Assembly (NCBI GenBank): GCA_026397475.1
Contig: JAPLUT010000006.1
Location: 62,001 to 126,000 of the forward strand
Length of the DNA stretch: 64,000 nt
DNA from: a candidate division SR1 bacterium
GTDB taxonomy: Bacteria > Patescibacteriota > Gracilibacteria > Absconditabacterales > Absconditicoccaceae
Direction of reading: 5' to 3'
Both the position numbers and the translations under genes were made by a program. The first letter of the stretch is position 1, and each line of letters opens with the position of its first letter. The notes beneath the pieces were generated by a model. It made no database searches. It had not been told where the DNA came from and saw only the letters and a list, made by a program, of their open reading frames with translations. Positions 34,256 to 45,306 of the stretch are shown here, one piece after another.

Positions 34256-36283
34256 TTATACTATTTGTTGTAGCAATCCCTCTGCATTTTCATGCTCTTC
34301 TGCGGTTTGGAAATCAGGAGAAAATTTGTGCATATTGCCTGCGAGGTTTTCTTTTTTTTCTAGTGTGGTGACGAAGGTATCTAGGTCTTGTAAATTTACT
34401 TGGTCGTTTTTGCTAAATTTTTTGAAAAATTTCAAAGTCTTTGATCATCGTTGGTCGCTGTAATTTTCTGCTCATCTTTCTTCATCAATTCCTTTGAGTG
34501 CTTTTTGTCGTTTGGGTTCTAAATTTCCGTGATCTTCTCTGCTTATGAGTTTGTCTGATCTTTCTATGAGTGATCTGAATTTTCTTAATTCGTCTGACCT
34601 CATGTTTTCTGTGCTTTTGTCTCGAATATTCAAAAGCTTTCGCGCTTTATTTTCTGTTGTTTTGTTGATGGATTTGTCTCTGTTCATTTCTCCAAGTACG
34701 GCTTCAGGTATAAAAGTAGTATTTAATGTCTGTGCTGTGATATTTTTTTCTACATCTCTTTCTACACGAGTCTTTACTAGTGCTTCTTGTCAGTAGTTTT
34801 TTAGCAATTCTTTGCTTATTTCTTCTTTGAATGACGCCTCAAAATCTTCGTTGCTTGATGAATTTTCTAGTAGTGTTGTGAATTTATTCTCTGAAACTTT
34901 TTGCGCTTGCGCTGTTAGCAAGCCAAGTGTAGGAAGTTTTACTCATAAACTATTTTTTCATCATCAATGTATTCCAAGGGCAAATGCTTCTGATACTCCA
35001 TCAAAATGAAGAAAATCATCTGACTTCAATTGGGCGTCGGGATTGGTAAGATTATAATAGAATCCTACGCTATTTCCCTTGATATTCCCATTGATATACA
35101 AAACATCATCACTTTTTTCGTTTTGATCTGTTCATTTATTTATACTAAATCCATCTTGAGCACTGATATCAAAGTCTTTTGAAAAATTATCTTTGTTGAT
35201 AGTGCTGCTATCAAAATATTTTGCTAATCCGCTTATGCAACTTCCCATAACTCTTTGCTTGATGATTGTTTGGCTTCTGCTAGGAAGATTTTCTTTTACT
35301 TCTGCTATGGCAGTTGCGTATTCTTCATTCGCTTTTTTCCCTGCTGGATTTTCTATGTTTTTTTTGTCTGTGTTTGTTCTAAATGTTTTGATAAGATCTT
35401 TGTTTGCTTGGATACTATTTCTTACATTTTTATCAGAAATAAATTTAACGTAAAGATCGAATTCTTTATCGAAGTCTTTTGATTCTGGAAGGGGAGGCGT
35501 TGTTATCTTATCGAACTTGTCTGAATTGTTTGCAAAGTTGTTAAGGCTTGAATTTGTTGCTACTAGAGCATCAGTATGCTCTGGATTTTTTGTGTTTGCA
35601 AGCGAGGTTCTTTCTCCTGGCAATATTTTTTCTAATTTTTCTAAATTATCCAAGAATTCTGTGTTTCATGCTTTTTTAAGTTCTTCTCCATGAACTTCTT
35701 TGGTAAATATAAAATTAGCATAGGTATTTACGTCTACCTTTGCATCCTCTAAGGCCTTTTTCTTTATTGAAGAGATGTTGTTTTTTATTGTTTCTATTTT
35801 GTCTTTTTCTGTATCTTTTGCTTTATATTTTGCATCTAATTTGTTGTATGATTCTTGAGTTGCTTTTCGTGTTTCAAGAAGAGTGTCCTTTTCTGTTACT
35901 GTATCTTTTTCTTCTTTTTTTTCTTTTTTATTTTCTTTATTTTCTTCTTTATTCTCTTCATAGACTTTTTTTTCTCTAGGTATTACATTAACTATTTCTT
36001 GAGTTCAATTCTTATTTAAGAAGGTATCTACAGCTATTAGTAGTGCCTTTTTATCGTCTTCGTTTGCATCGGCGATATTGCTAAATTCTAACTCATCAAG
36101 TGTTTTGATATAATTGTTTATGGGTTGTGAAAAACTATTTTGAATCTCGTTTAAAACTGGTTTTACCTTATTTAAGGTATCTTTGTCCGAAATTTTTGAC
36201 TCTAAAATTTGATCAAGCGTTTCTTTTTGCTGATTATCTTTCTTTACATCTTGTTTGTCTGTCTGTTCTATATTTTCTACCAT
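34256..36283 (-). CDS. 675-residue charged protein, unknown
   Basis: A single frame under code 25 from ATG 36283. Residues 1-150 are acidic and Lys/Glu-rich with a strong coiled-coil character (KENKKEKKEEKDTVTEKD); a central domain (about 200-480) holds AGKKANEEYATAIAEVKENL, KQRVMGSCISGLAKYFDSS and DDVLYINGNIKGNSVGFYYN; the C-terminal 150 residues are again helical and charged. No signal peptide. It follows the secreted 257-residue gene by 19 nt on the same strand and may be its partner. No family recognised. Confidence 0.75.
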
Positions 36284-36302
36284 AGAGATTATCTAAAATA
36301 AA

Positions 36303-37076
36303 TTATTGTTTGGCTGCATTGATTAGTTCTGCTAAATGAGATGATATAGGGTCTTTGTGTTTGATATAACTCGCTTCTGTTTTCAATACTAATTCTTTAA
36401 TATCGGGCTTTGTTTTTACATCACTTACGGTGAACTGGTTTATAATTCCATCAATTTGTTTATTAAGATTTTCAATCTTTTGTCTATCTTGCTCAATTTC
36501 TTTTTTATCTTGCATATTTTCTTCTCTATATTTTGCATTCTCTGCTTGAAGATCTTGAAGGATTTTTTGAAGGTTTGAATAATAACCATTAAATCGTTCT
36601 AAATATGCTTTTCCGAAAAATCTAAAGATAAATTGTGCGTTATCTTTATCGATGTCTTTTACATGAAGCTGTGAAAATCTTCTTTGAATTTTATCGCTTC
36701 CAAGATATGCATATTTTTCTATACAGTAAATGATTGCTGCCGTTCTTTGCTTAGGATCTGAAATATTTTTCATGATATGCTCATTGAGCAATGAATCTAC
36801 TGCGTTTCTTTGGTCTTCATTCCAAAAATTACTGAGAAGTGTATCTAAGTGTTCCTTCATGTCAGGATAGTAAGTATCGACATTATTCATTGCAAAACTA
36901 GCGGCGTCGCTGGTGCTAGCGGTTAATGTTATGCTTGCTCTACTTTTGTCTGTGGGTCTAGATTGTGCGAATGCGTGAGTCGCTGAATTTAATGCGAAAA
37001 GAAGCGCTGTAGTGACGAACGCTTTGTTGAATAAGCCGCTTGGCTTTTGTATGCTGCTTCTTTGTTTATTGAGCAT
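36303..37076 (-). CDS. secreted coiled-coil protein, 257 residues
   Basis: Signal peptide in residues 1-38 (FVTTALLFALNSATHAFAQS, cleavage likely after AFA). The mature part has a globular region (DTYYPDMKEHLDTLLSNFW) and a coiled-coil stretch around residues 170-215 (DLQAENAKYREENMQDKKEIE then NLNKQIDGIINQF). No TGA occurs in frame. It lies between clpC and the 675-residue gene and shares the strand with both. Function unknown; export is well supported. Confidence 0.78.
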   Translation of the reverse strand: MLNKQRSSIQKPSGLFNKAFVTTALLFALNSATHAFAQSRPTDKSRASITLTASTSDAASFAMNNVDTYYPDMKEHLDTLLSNFWNEDQRNAVDSLLNEHIMKNISDPKQRTAAIIYCIEKYAYLGSDKIQRRFSQLHVKDIDKDNAQFIFRFFGKAYLERFNGYYSNLQKILQDLQAENAKYREENMQDKKEIEQDRQKIENLNKQIDGIINQFTVSDVKTKPDIKELVLKTEASYIKHKDPISSHLAELINAAKQ

Positions 37077-37179
37077 TTAATTCATGCAAAAGATAAACGT
37101 ATATATTATATATAAAATATTATTAAAGTCAAATGCTGTTGCTTATTCGTATTTTTATACAAGTACGTAAAAAATGCAA

Positions 37180-37206
37180 TAAAAAAAAGGCGCATAGTAT
37201 GCGCCC
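37180..37206 (-). terminator. terminator of clpC
   Basis: Stem GGCGCAT / ATGCGCC with an AGT loop at 37189-37205 and a T-run after it on the minus strand, 18 nt beyond the clpC stop. The CGCCCCTACA flank is shared with the hairpin at 11.53 kb. Confidence 0.85.
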
Positions 37207-37223
37207 CTACATTTTATCACTAT

Positions 37224-39797
37224 TTATTTCTTTTTTGCCATGATCTTAGCAATTAATTGCGGCTCGATCTCGTCTTGAATATATCTGTCGAGAGGTCTTG
37301 CTCCGTATTGTGGCTCATAGATCTTCTCGATAATTTCTTTGATCTGTTTGTCCGAATATTTTGGTAATGCAATTTCTGAATTCAATTTTCGTGCAGCCAA
37401 GAAGGTTCCGATCTTGTTTTTCAAGATGCCTGCAAGTGTTTCTTTGCTCAAATGCTTGAAGACAATCTTGTAATCAATTCTGTTGAGCAATTCTGGAGTA
37501 AGGAAATTTTTCATTTCTTCAATTACTCTTTCTTTGACGATTGCAAATGCTTTGTCGTTGATATCTCCCTTTTCTCCTGTAGCGAATCCGATAGTGCTTT
37601 GTTTTTTTACAAATTCTTCTGAACCGATATTTGATGTCATGATGATAATCGTGTTTTTGAAATCGATCATTCTTCCCTTCGCGTCTTTCAAATGTCCTTC
37701 GTCTAAGATCTGCAATAAAATATTTAATACATCGCTAGATGCTTTTTCTATTTCATCAAATAATATTACTGAATAGGGTTTTCTTCTGACTGCTTCGGTG
37801 AGTCCACCTCCTTCTTCATATCCTACATATCCTGCAGGAGAACCTATAAGTTTAGAGACAGAGTATTTTTCCATAAACTCTGACATATCTATTCTAATCA
37901 TAGCGTCTGCGTTACCAAAGTATTCTTTTGCAATTAATTTTGCTAAGAATGTCTTACCTACACCACTTGGTCCTAGGCAAAGAAATGATCCGATAGGTTT
38001 TGTATATTTAATCACGGATAATCTACTTCTTGTAAGTGTTTTTACAACTGCTTCTACGGCTTCATCTTGTCCTATAATATTCTTTTTAAGTTCGTCAGAA
38101 AGTCTTCTCAATTTTTCTATCTCAGATTCGTTTACAATATTTGTTGGAATTCCTGTTTTATCTGCTAATACGTTTCCAATGTCTTCTTTGCTAATCGTTT
38201 GTCTAAGATGAGTAGGAATGTTTTTGTTGGTTCTAATCTTGTTCATTTCTACTTTTGCTTCTTCTTCTTTTGCTTTGAGTTCTGCAGCTCCAAAGTAATC
38301 TTGCTTTTCGATTGCTTCTTCTATTTTTTTCTGAATCTTAGCAAGAGTATCTTCAAATTTTTTGTAGTCCTTATCGTTCCCAAGTTTTTGATTCATAGTA
38401 GATTTTCTTGCGCAGGCTTCATCGATGATATCGAGTGCCTTGTCTGGCAAAAACTTATTCATCATAAATCTTTTACTGAGGTTTATCGCTACATCCAATG
38501 CGTCATCTGCGATTTTTACTCCGTGGAAATCTTCATAGGTTTGTTTCAATCCTGTAAGAATCTGTTTAGTTGTTTCTACATCAGGTTCGTTGATAACTAC
38601 CTCTTGAAATCTTCTTTTGAGGGCAGCATCTTTTTCGATGTATTTTTGATATTCGTTAAATGTAGTCGATCCGATAAGCTTGATTTTTCCTCTAGAAAGA
38701 AGCGGTTTTAGCATTTGTGCTGCATCGCCATTTTCTTGTCCTCCTGCACCGATAATCGTATGAATTTCGTCGATAAAGAGAATGATGTTATTCGTAGGAT
38801 CCATTGCTTCTTCTAAGATAGATTTCATTCTTGCTTCAAATTCTCCTCTATATTTAGTCCCTGCAACTAATGTTCCCATATCAAGTAAAAATATTCTCTT
38901 ATTTCTAAGTTTTTCGGGTACGTCGTTTTGAGCGATTTTTTGTGCCAATCCTTCTACGATTGCAGTTTTACCTACTCCTGCTTCTCCTATAAGAAGAGGA
39001 TTGTTTTTGTTTTTTCTCAAAAGCGTATAGATGATCTGATTAATCTCATTTTGTCTTCCGATGATAGGATCGATAAGTCCGTCCTTAACTTCTTTTGTTA
39101 AGTCTGTACCGAAGTATTCTATCGTAAGCTTTTTTTCTTCTTTTTTGCTTTTATCTCCTGTTGTTGTTGTGTTTTCTTTTTCAACAATTTCACTTTCTAC
39201 TGCATCTAAGAGCATATTGATATTGCTCATTTTGTGCATTTTCTTGATATCCATAAGTTTAATCTTGTTAATATCTAAATTGAACGTTATGAATATTTTA
39301 CTCAAGACTTGTAAAAAAGCAAATAGTCACATCTTCATTATGAGTGGGTTTTTGCTGAGCTTTTTGTAGTTCTCAACTATGTTTTTTGTGTCGATATTGT
39401 GGGTATACAGGTGGTCTATAAATTGATTTGACAAATCCTGAAATGATACGAAGAATAAGACATCAAGGTCTAATTTCTGGGTTTTTTCATTAATATGTTT
39501 GTGAAGTGCTAGAGAAATTTTTTTGCTGAGGGGCATTGTTTTCCCTTGTTTTAAACTTTCTACGATTGTGAGCGTATTGTATTTATTTTCAAAATATCTT
39601 TCTAAAAGCTCTTCTCAGATCCCGAGAAGTCTCCAAAAAATAGTATTGAGCTCGTGATGTTTAAAAAATGTAGAAACTCCCCAGAAAATATCTTCTCCGC
39701 GGATTGTTCTTTGTCTGTTACTGAAGGCCAATTTATTTGCGTGAGTTATGCATGAGCTAGAATTACTTGTGAGTAATGTTTCTATCTGTGACAACAT
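37224..39797 (-). CDS. clpC: ClpC/ClpB-type AAA+ unfoldase
   Basis: 857 residues from ATG 39797; the standard-code start at 39305 would delete the N-terminal domain, because two TGA glycines lie at 39613 and 39325. The N-domain (about 1-160) is divergent but keeps Clp-repeat-like [17 protein letters not shown]1 has Walker [10 protein letters not shown] (271-279) and LFIDEIHTI; a UVR-like middle motif [19 protein letters not shown] marks ClpC rather than ClpB; D2 has GPSGVGKTF (about 610) and ILFDEIEKA. It should unfold proteins for ClpP. No TGA occurs over the last 690 codons, unlike most neighbours. Confidence 0.93.
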
Positions 39798-40031
39798 ACT
39801 TTTCTCTTTAAGATAAAATATCGGTTTTTTGAGAATATATTTTTCGTATTAGAATTCAATAGCACAAAAATTAAATTAGATACATGATTCAAGATTCAAG
39901 ATTCAAGACAAAGCTTTTCTTGATTATTTTATGCTTATTATTACATTAGTATTGAGTAAAAATATTTTATTGTTTAGTCATTTTCTATGTTATGATTTTT
40001 GAGGGCCTTGTTTGGCTCGCGTATAAAGCCT
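39798..40031. repeat. clpC/alr intergenic region with GATTCAA array
   Basis: Divergent promoter region without a gene. Tandem GATTCAA/GATTCAAGA units (three copies, 39887-39909) belong to the short-unit repeat class seen elsewhere in the window. Confidence 0.6.
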
Positions 40032-41123
40032 ATGAATATGATTCGGCTTCGTAAACAAATATTTCTCCAAAATCTGGAATATCTTCAATCCATCCAGCCT
40101 CAGGCCGCTATTTTTCCTGTGCTTAAGTCTAACGCTTATGGTCATGGACTTAAACAAATTGCTAAAATGCTTTCTAGAACAGATGCTCCTTATATCGCTG
40201 TAGATAGCTATCCTGAGTATGTTATTGTCAAAAAAAACTCCCATATTCCTATTTTAATTTTAGGTGAGACTTTGCTGGAAAATTATACAAAATTTGATCA
40301 TAAAAAAACTACTTTTTGTGTCTATAATATTTGAACGATAAGACATTTGTGAAGATTGGGGAAGGAGACGAAGATTCATCTTTTTTTCAATACGGGCATG
40401 AATAGGGAAGGTATCCAAGAAGATCAATTATCTGGGTTTCTAAAAGAACTTCAAAGTCATCCTAATCTTATCGTCGAAGGGGTATTGTCTCATTGTTTTG
40501 ATTCTGATAATATATCAGATCATATGATTAATGATCAAATCCAACGTTTTAAACGCATGTACTATAAGCTTATCGATACTTGATTTACTCCTAAGCGAAG
40601 ACATATCGGAAATAGTGCGGCGATGTTTAAGATCAAAGATGAATTCTTTAATGCTTATAGGCCGGGAATAGCACTTTATGGGTATAATCCACTTAATCCT
40701 CAAGATTCTCTTTATAAACATTGAAATAATCTCTTGCCTGTACTTTCTATTAGCTCAAGAGTGATCAGTCTTCAAACGGTCTGGCCAGGAGAATGAGTTA
40801 GTTATCATCATGATTATAGGCCAAGCGATAAACAAAATATCGCCACCTTGCCTTTTGGTTATGCGGAATGACTTACTAGAAGCGCCTCAGGTAAATTGTT
40901 TATCAAACATCGTAAGACATTCTTTCGTCAGGTAGGAGTTATTTGTATGAACCTTTCTACTTATGCGGTAGATAATTCTCTCTCTATTGGTGATGAGGTA
41001 GAAATAATCTCTGACAATCCTCGTGCAAAAAATTCACTGACGAATCTCGCTGAACAGAGCGGTACTATAGTATATGAAACTTTAGTAAAGTTGGATAGAG
41101 GAATCAGAAGAGAGGTGGTGTAA
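40032..41123 (+). CDS. alr: alanine racemase
   Basis: PLP enzyme making D-alanine for peptidoglycan. 363 residues. The PLP Lys is Lys32 in FPVLKSNAYGHG; NTGMNREG, RHIGNSAAMF, YRPGIALYG and LPFGYAEGLTRSA follow in family order. In the second-half signature the usual CMD is CMN (ICMNLSTYAVD), a small change near the substrate pocket. I chose ATG 40032 since the longer frame begins with residues unrelated to the family. Together with mltG and the flippase it implies that a cell wall is made. Confidence 0.92.
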
Positions 41124-41125
41124 TA

Positions 41126-41175
41126 AGAATTTAGAATTTAGAATTTATAATTCAGAATTCAGAATTCAGAAACAG
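41126..41175. repeat. GAATTTA/ATTCAGA repeat array after alr
   Basis: About seven tandem units of 7-8 bp grading from GAATTTA to ATTCAGA, immediately after the alr stop. Same unit as the arrays inside mltG and tsaD. Confidence 0.75.
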
Positions 41176-41228
41176 AGAATAATTTAAAATTAGTTAAATA
41201 TATAGTCATTTAACTTCATATACTTCAT

Positions 41229-42119
41229 ATGAAACATTACAAAGAAATAGTAGATGATGTAATTAACGATAAAGATAAACAAGATGAACTTATACAAAAA
41301 TTGTTGGTAGCTATACGTGAGTGATGATACTCCTGAGTTATTGTTTTTTGTTGAAATTTCTTGTTGTGAATAAATAGTAAAGATGAATGTATCCCTTGTA
41401 TCCCCGAAGAATTCTTTCGTGATTGAAAAGTTACAAGCCAGGATAATTTGAATATATGTAAAAAGATGGACGATAAAAAGTTTAATACTAAGTTCTCCCT
41501 CTTTTCTTTGAAAGCTTGATTAGAACTGTTTTCAAAACTAAGTATTGATAAGCAATTCCTATTGTCTGTTGATGACAAATATGTTGATGGAAATATATCA
41601 AAAGATTATTTAAGAGCATGATATAAGACAATACCTAGTACGTTCAGAAGGTTTCTAGAACAGTATCTATGATGAGCTAAGTGAACAAAGGGACATTTGA
41701 AGAAGATAGTATCTGTTCTTTTTAAGAAGTGATTAGATAAAAGGAACGAATTTATGTTGAGTGAAAGAGCATTGGTCAACTGATTTGGTAGAAAAAAGCA
41801 ACATAAATCTCCTTGATATGAAGAGTATTTTGAAAATTTATGAAAAGATCGAGCTTCTTGTTCCTTAGAAATATTTCATTTGCTTACTCTATTAAAGGAA
41901 CAAAAAACTCAAATTTTTGAAAATTGTCAGGTTGATGACAAAATATGTGTAGTGGTTTTTATACCTGATGCCTGTGTTTCAAGTGTTATGCAATGATGAC
42001 TCGCCGTTTCAAAAACAGATGAAACATTTGAAATTATAAACGTAACCCAGACGACTACTATTGAAGATTGAGTCGTGATGATTACAAAAATAACGAAAGA
42101 TTGAGTGGTAAGAATATAA
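41229..42119 (+). CDS. 296-residue protein with extreme TGA-glycine use, unknown
   Basis: Invisible under the standard code. By my count 19 of its 22 glycines are TGA. Begins MKHYKEIVDDVINDKDKQDE; a short hydrophobic stretch (GVIVFCGNFLLGI) near residue 38 is too polar to call a membrane segment. Basic middle (RKKQHKSPGYEEYF), several Cys, and a beta-rich C-terminal part (DKICVVVFIPDACVSSVMQG, EIINVTQTTTIEDGVVMITK). The codon use, unknown family and neighbouring transposase-type gene hint at a recently arrived or phage-like accessory gene within a code-25 gene pool. That is inference. Confidence 0.7.
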
Positions 42120-42254
42120 AAAGATTCCTTTACAAGTAATGTTATCAATAATAAAAAGATCATCCTATTCTGGTTGATTTTTTTTCTATTGCAAAGAGAT
42201 ATACAAATATTTATAAACACAAAAGTAAAATATTTATATACGATATATTTACCT

Positions 42255-42551
42255 ATGACTGACTCTATTATATCTGATTGTTTGTTCTGTTTTAGCAACA
42301 GAACTAAAAAGCATTGAGTGCTAAAAAAATGAGGACAAAGGTATAAGTGCAATGAATGTTTTCACACCTATACTCTTTGAGGTATAAGATGAACCTATGA
42401 TGATGCATTTAAAAAGAGAGTTGTAGAAAATTATTGCCATAAGAACCAGAAAGTTGTTGAAATTCTTAATCATTATTGAATTTCCAGTAGAACTCTTATA
42501 AAACGAAGCAAAGAACATCAAACAAATTGTGGAATGTGTTTACATACATAA
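42255..42551 (+). CDS. orphan zinc-ribbon/HTH protein, InsA-like transposase part
   Basis: 98 residues with five TGA glycines. CLFCFSNRTKKHG and then GQRYKCNECFHTYT form a four-Cys zinc ribbon of the kind found in IS1 InsA and other transposase N-termini, followed by a helix-turn-helix-like region (VVEILNHYGISSRTLIKRS). No DDE catalytic domain follows; the ZIP gene starts 26 nt after the stop. It is either a stand-alone DNA-binding protein or the remnant of an insertion sequence. I saw no terminal inverted repeats around it. Confidence 0.7.
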
Positions 42552-42576
42552 TTTTATTTTTTATAAATATTCTGAC

Positions 42577-43302
42577 ATGAATTCTACGATCTTAATCCTC
42601 GCATTGATAACATTCGCCTCAACACTTTTGGGAGGATTGATTATCTTTAAATTTAGAAAAAATCTCCATTACTTTTTCGCTTTTGCGGCGGGAAGTTTGA
42701 TTGCTGTTTCGCTTCTAGATTTGCTTCCTGAGAGTATCGAGTTGTCGAAACAAATTAATTTCCCTATCAGAAATCTTATGATTATCGTAGTCTGTGCTTT
42801 CTTTTTGTATAGTCTTTTAGAAAGATTTTTTGCTACGCATGAGCTTGAACATTCGCATGATGAGCATGGTCACGTTATGGGACCTATCGGAGCAGGAAGC
42901 TTGATTCTTCACAGTTTTTTCGATGGAGTAGCTATTGGTGCAGCCTTTCATGTAAGCTTCGCGATTGGATTGATTGTTGCTTTTGCAGTTATCGCTCACG
43001 ACTTTACTGATGGAATCAATACTGTGATTATTATGCTAAAAAATAAACATACTAAAAAGACAGCGTTAACTTTCCTTTTGCTGGATGCGTTAGCGCCTGT
43101 GGTTGGAATTATAGCGACTTCTGCTATTTTTGTCCCTCAAAAGGCGCTTGCCATTATTCTAGCCATTTTTGTTTGAGAATTTCTATATATCGGAGCATCT
43201 ACGCTTCTTCCAGAAACAAAAAAACATCCCTCTAAAGGAATGTTGATAGCTATGGCTTTGGGGATTTGACTGATTATTGTGGTGACGTCTCTTATTGCTT
43301 AA
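42577..43302 (+). CDS. ZIP family divalent metal transporter
   Basis: 241 residues with eight hydrophobic helices. The helix IV/V metal site reads HSFFDGVAIGAAF and HDFTDGINTV, the ZIP signature, and between helices III and IV lies a His-rich loop (HELEHSHDEHGH). It should import zinc or iron. ATG 42577 (MNSTILILALITFAS) is preferred over the longer frame at 42529, which overlaps the zinc-ribbon gene. Two TGA glycines near the C-terminus. Confidence 0.92.
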
Positions 43303-43556
43303 AAATTTTCCTTCGGAGAGATACTTTTTGGCATTGCCCCAAAAAGTATCCCAAAAGATCTAGGAAAAATGATCCGCCATTTGACTGAAAGGAATCCAGT
43401 TTTGGGCATTTTTCCGGACTAGACAATCAGAGCGGTATTTTCAGCCTTTGAACCTCAATACGGGTATCTCGTTATCGGCTTACATTTGCCTTGTTCAACT
43501 TCTAACTTCTAAATTTCTTGATTTCAAAATTATAAATTTAAAATTGTAAATTACTG
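43303..43556. other. non-coding GC-richer island with hairpin
   Basis: No gene. A perfect-type hairpin GATACTTTTTGGC / GCCCCAAAAAGTATC occupies about 43319-43350, then about 150 bp of mixed composition with no repeat partner found in the window, then TA-rich short-unit repeats (AACTTCTAACTTCTAAATT, 43495-43550). The hairpin can also act as a terminator for the ZIP gene. Confidence 0.45.
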
Positions 43557-44153
43557 TTATATCTTCTTCAACACATAGATAATCCTCTGAATATCTCCTT
43601 CAAAGAGTTGATATGTATGTTTCTTCTGTATAACAAAACGATATCTTTTGATAATGGTTCAGATGGCTTGCGCTTCTTCTGAAGTATAAAGTTTGTATAG
43701 AATTAATTTTCCTTTCTTTTTCACGAGATGATGTATTTGGGGAAGAAGCTTATCTATATAACTGACCCCTCTTGCTGTGACATAATCAAATCCTTCTCCT
43801 CATGGGGTAGCTTCTTTCTTCAGCTCTTCAGCTCTTGTTCGTATTGTTTTGGCGTTAAGTATTTTGAGATGAGCAATCATTTCATTTACGGCATCTATCT
43901 TCTTTTTAGTGGAATCAATTCCTGTGCATTGTACTTTAGGATTGCTTATTGCTATCGGCAAAAGGGGAAATCCTCCTCATGTTCCTATATCGCAAAGGGT
44001 TGATCCTGGCTTTAGGATTATAGCTTTATTGATTTCTAGCGCGTCATCAATGTGTTTGATCTGAATACCCTCTGGATCTCTGATAGCTGAGAGGTTGGTG
44101 TGTGCGTTTATCGTCATAAACTGCGCTATTAACTCTTTTCGTATGGTTTCCAT
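43557..44153 (-). CDS. rsmG: 16S rRNA (guanine-N7) methyltransferase RsmG (GidB)
   Basis: 198 residues, near the usual length. The SAM motif is TLCDIGTGGGFPLLPIAI, followed by GIDSTKKKIDAV and RAEELKKE and FDYVTARGVSYIDKLLP, all family landmarks. It methylates N7 of G527 in 16S rRNA. Three TGA glycines, one within the SAM motif (GTGGGFP). Divergent from the 44.27 kb gene. Confidence 0.93.
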
Positions 44154-44267
44154 AGATGATAAGCCGTAATACTAAAATTTTTGTCCCTTTTGATGCTCTT
44201 GCTTTCTTTCTTAAAATCATTATAGTATGTAACCACGTTTGGGTTATTTTAAATAATTCCTTTTCGA

Positions 44268-45239
44268 ATGGTTATAAGAAATTTGAAGCAAAAAAAAATA
44301 CTAAATACAAAAGTTGTGTTTTGGTTTGTTGCTCTCTGTATAGGAACATATTTTTTGATTAAACTTGTTTCTTGAGTCAGCCAAAGATTTAGTCAAAATG
44401 GATCTGAAGGTATGTATACTTTATGAGCTACCCTTACTTTTTCTGGTAGGATTGTCGCTGACAATAACTTCCCTAATTATACGCATTCTCTTATTACTAA
44501 GGAATGAAAAAAAATTGGACTTAAGAGCTCGAGCATCAACCTTAATGCTTATGTGGGCAAAAAAATAGAATTTATAGGAAGAGTAAAAAAATATTTTAAA
44601 GTGACTCCTATTTTAGAGTTAGATACTCTCAAGATCCCCGATCAATGACTTATTATCAATGCTAATAAATATTTCTTTGTGAAAGAACTTATGTATTTGG
44701 ATTTTTCTACTCAGCCTCAGTTGAGCGCTTCTAAATCTTGAAATGATGTGCAAGTATTATTTAATGATAAACCTGTAGTCGCAATTGAACGTTTTGTGTG
44801 CAGTAAAATCCTTAAGGCGCGTGATTGTACCTATTTGGTCGCTGATTATATTAAAAATAATAAAGATAATTTTGAATCTTATCGAGCATATACCTTTTAT
44901 AAGCATGGAACTGGATTTTGGACTACATTCGATAACAATCAGTTTGGCTTCTTATTTAAAAATGTTTCTGATGAAATGATTTTGGACATCTCTAATATGT
45001 TTAGGATCGTCAATAGAGACTTTGTAGTAGAAAAAAAGATGGATTTGATTCAGTCAAATTGTCAAAATAAATTTTCTCAGCTTCATTCTATAGATTCAGA
45101 ATGAACGTTTACTTATCATGATCCTTATACTATTAGTCTTGGGCTTCAGGGTATTGATAAAAAAAGTAACCCTGTTACTTGTAGGATTACTTTTGATGTT
45201 CGAAATAACTGGATGGTAACTGATGCACAATTTAACTAG
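44268..45239 (+). CDS. membrane-anchored extracytoplasmic protein, unknown
   Basis: 323 residues. An N-terminal anchor (residues 14-32, VVFWFVALCIGTYFLIKLV) follows a basic start MVIRNLKQKK. The exterior part has a beta-rich OB-like opening (GATLTFSGRIVADNNFPNY, KKIEFIGRVKKYFKVTPILE), then a domain with FESYRAYTFYKHGTGFWTT and a C-terminal beta strand region. Under the standard code only the last third is open. It has its own bidirectional terminator. No family recognised. Confidence 0.75.
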
Positions 45240-45263
45240 ATTGTCTTTGCTGAAAATATTGAA

Positions 45264-45301
45264 TTATAAAAAAATGGAAAGAAGCATCTTTCCATTTTTT
45301 T
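45264..45301 (+). terminator. bidirectional terminator between 45.2 kb gene and greA
   Basis: Stem TGGAAAGA / TCTTTCCA with AGCA loop at 45275-45294, flanked by A-run and T-run, lying between two convergent stops. Confidence 0.9.
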
Positions 45302-45306
45302 ATGTA

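Noticed and set aside
37483-39369. Several plus-strand open frames across clpC
   Set aside because: All are antisense to a strongly conserved gene and have no family match.
41126-41175. CRISPR array
   Set aside because: Units are 7-8 bp and contiguous without spacers, and no cas genes exist in the window.
42300-42320. CIRCE operator half-site GAGTGCTAA
   Set aside because: Only one half is present and it lies inside the zinc-ribbon coding sequence, so it is likely chance.
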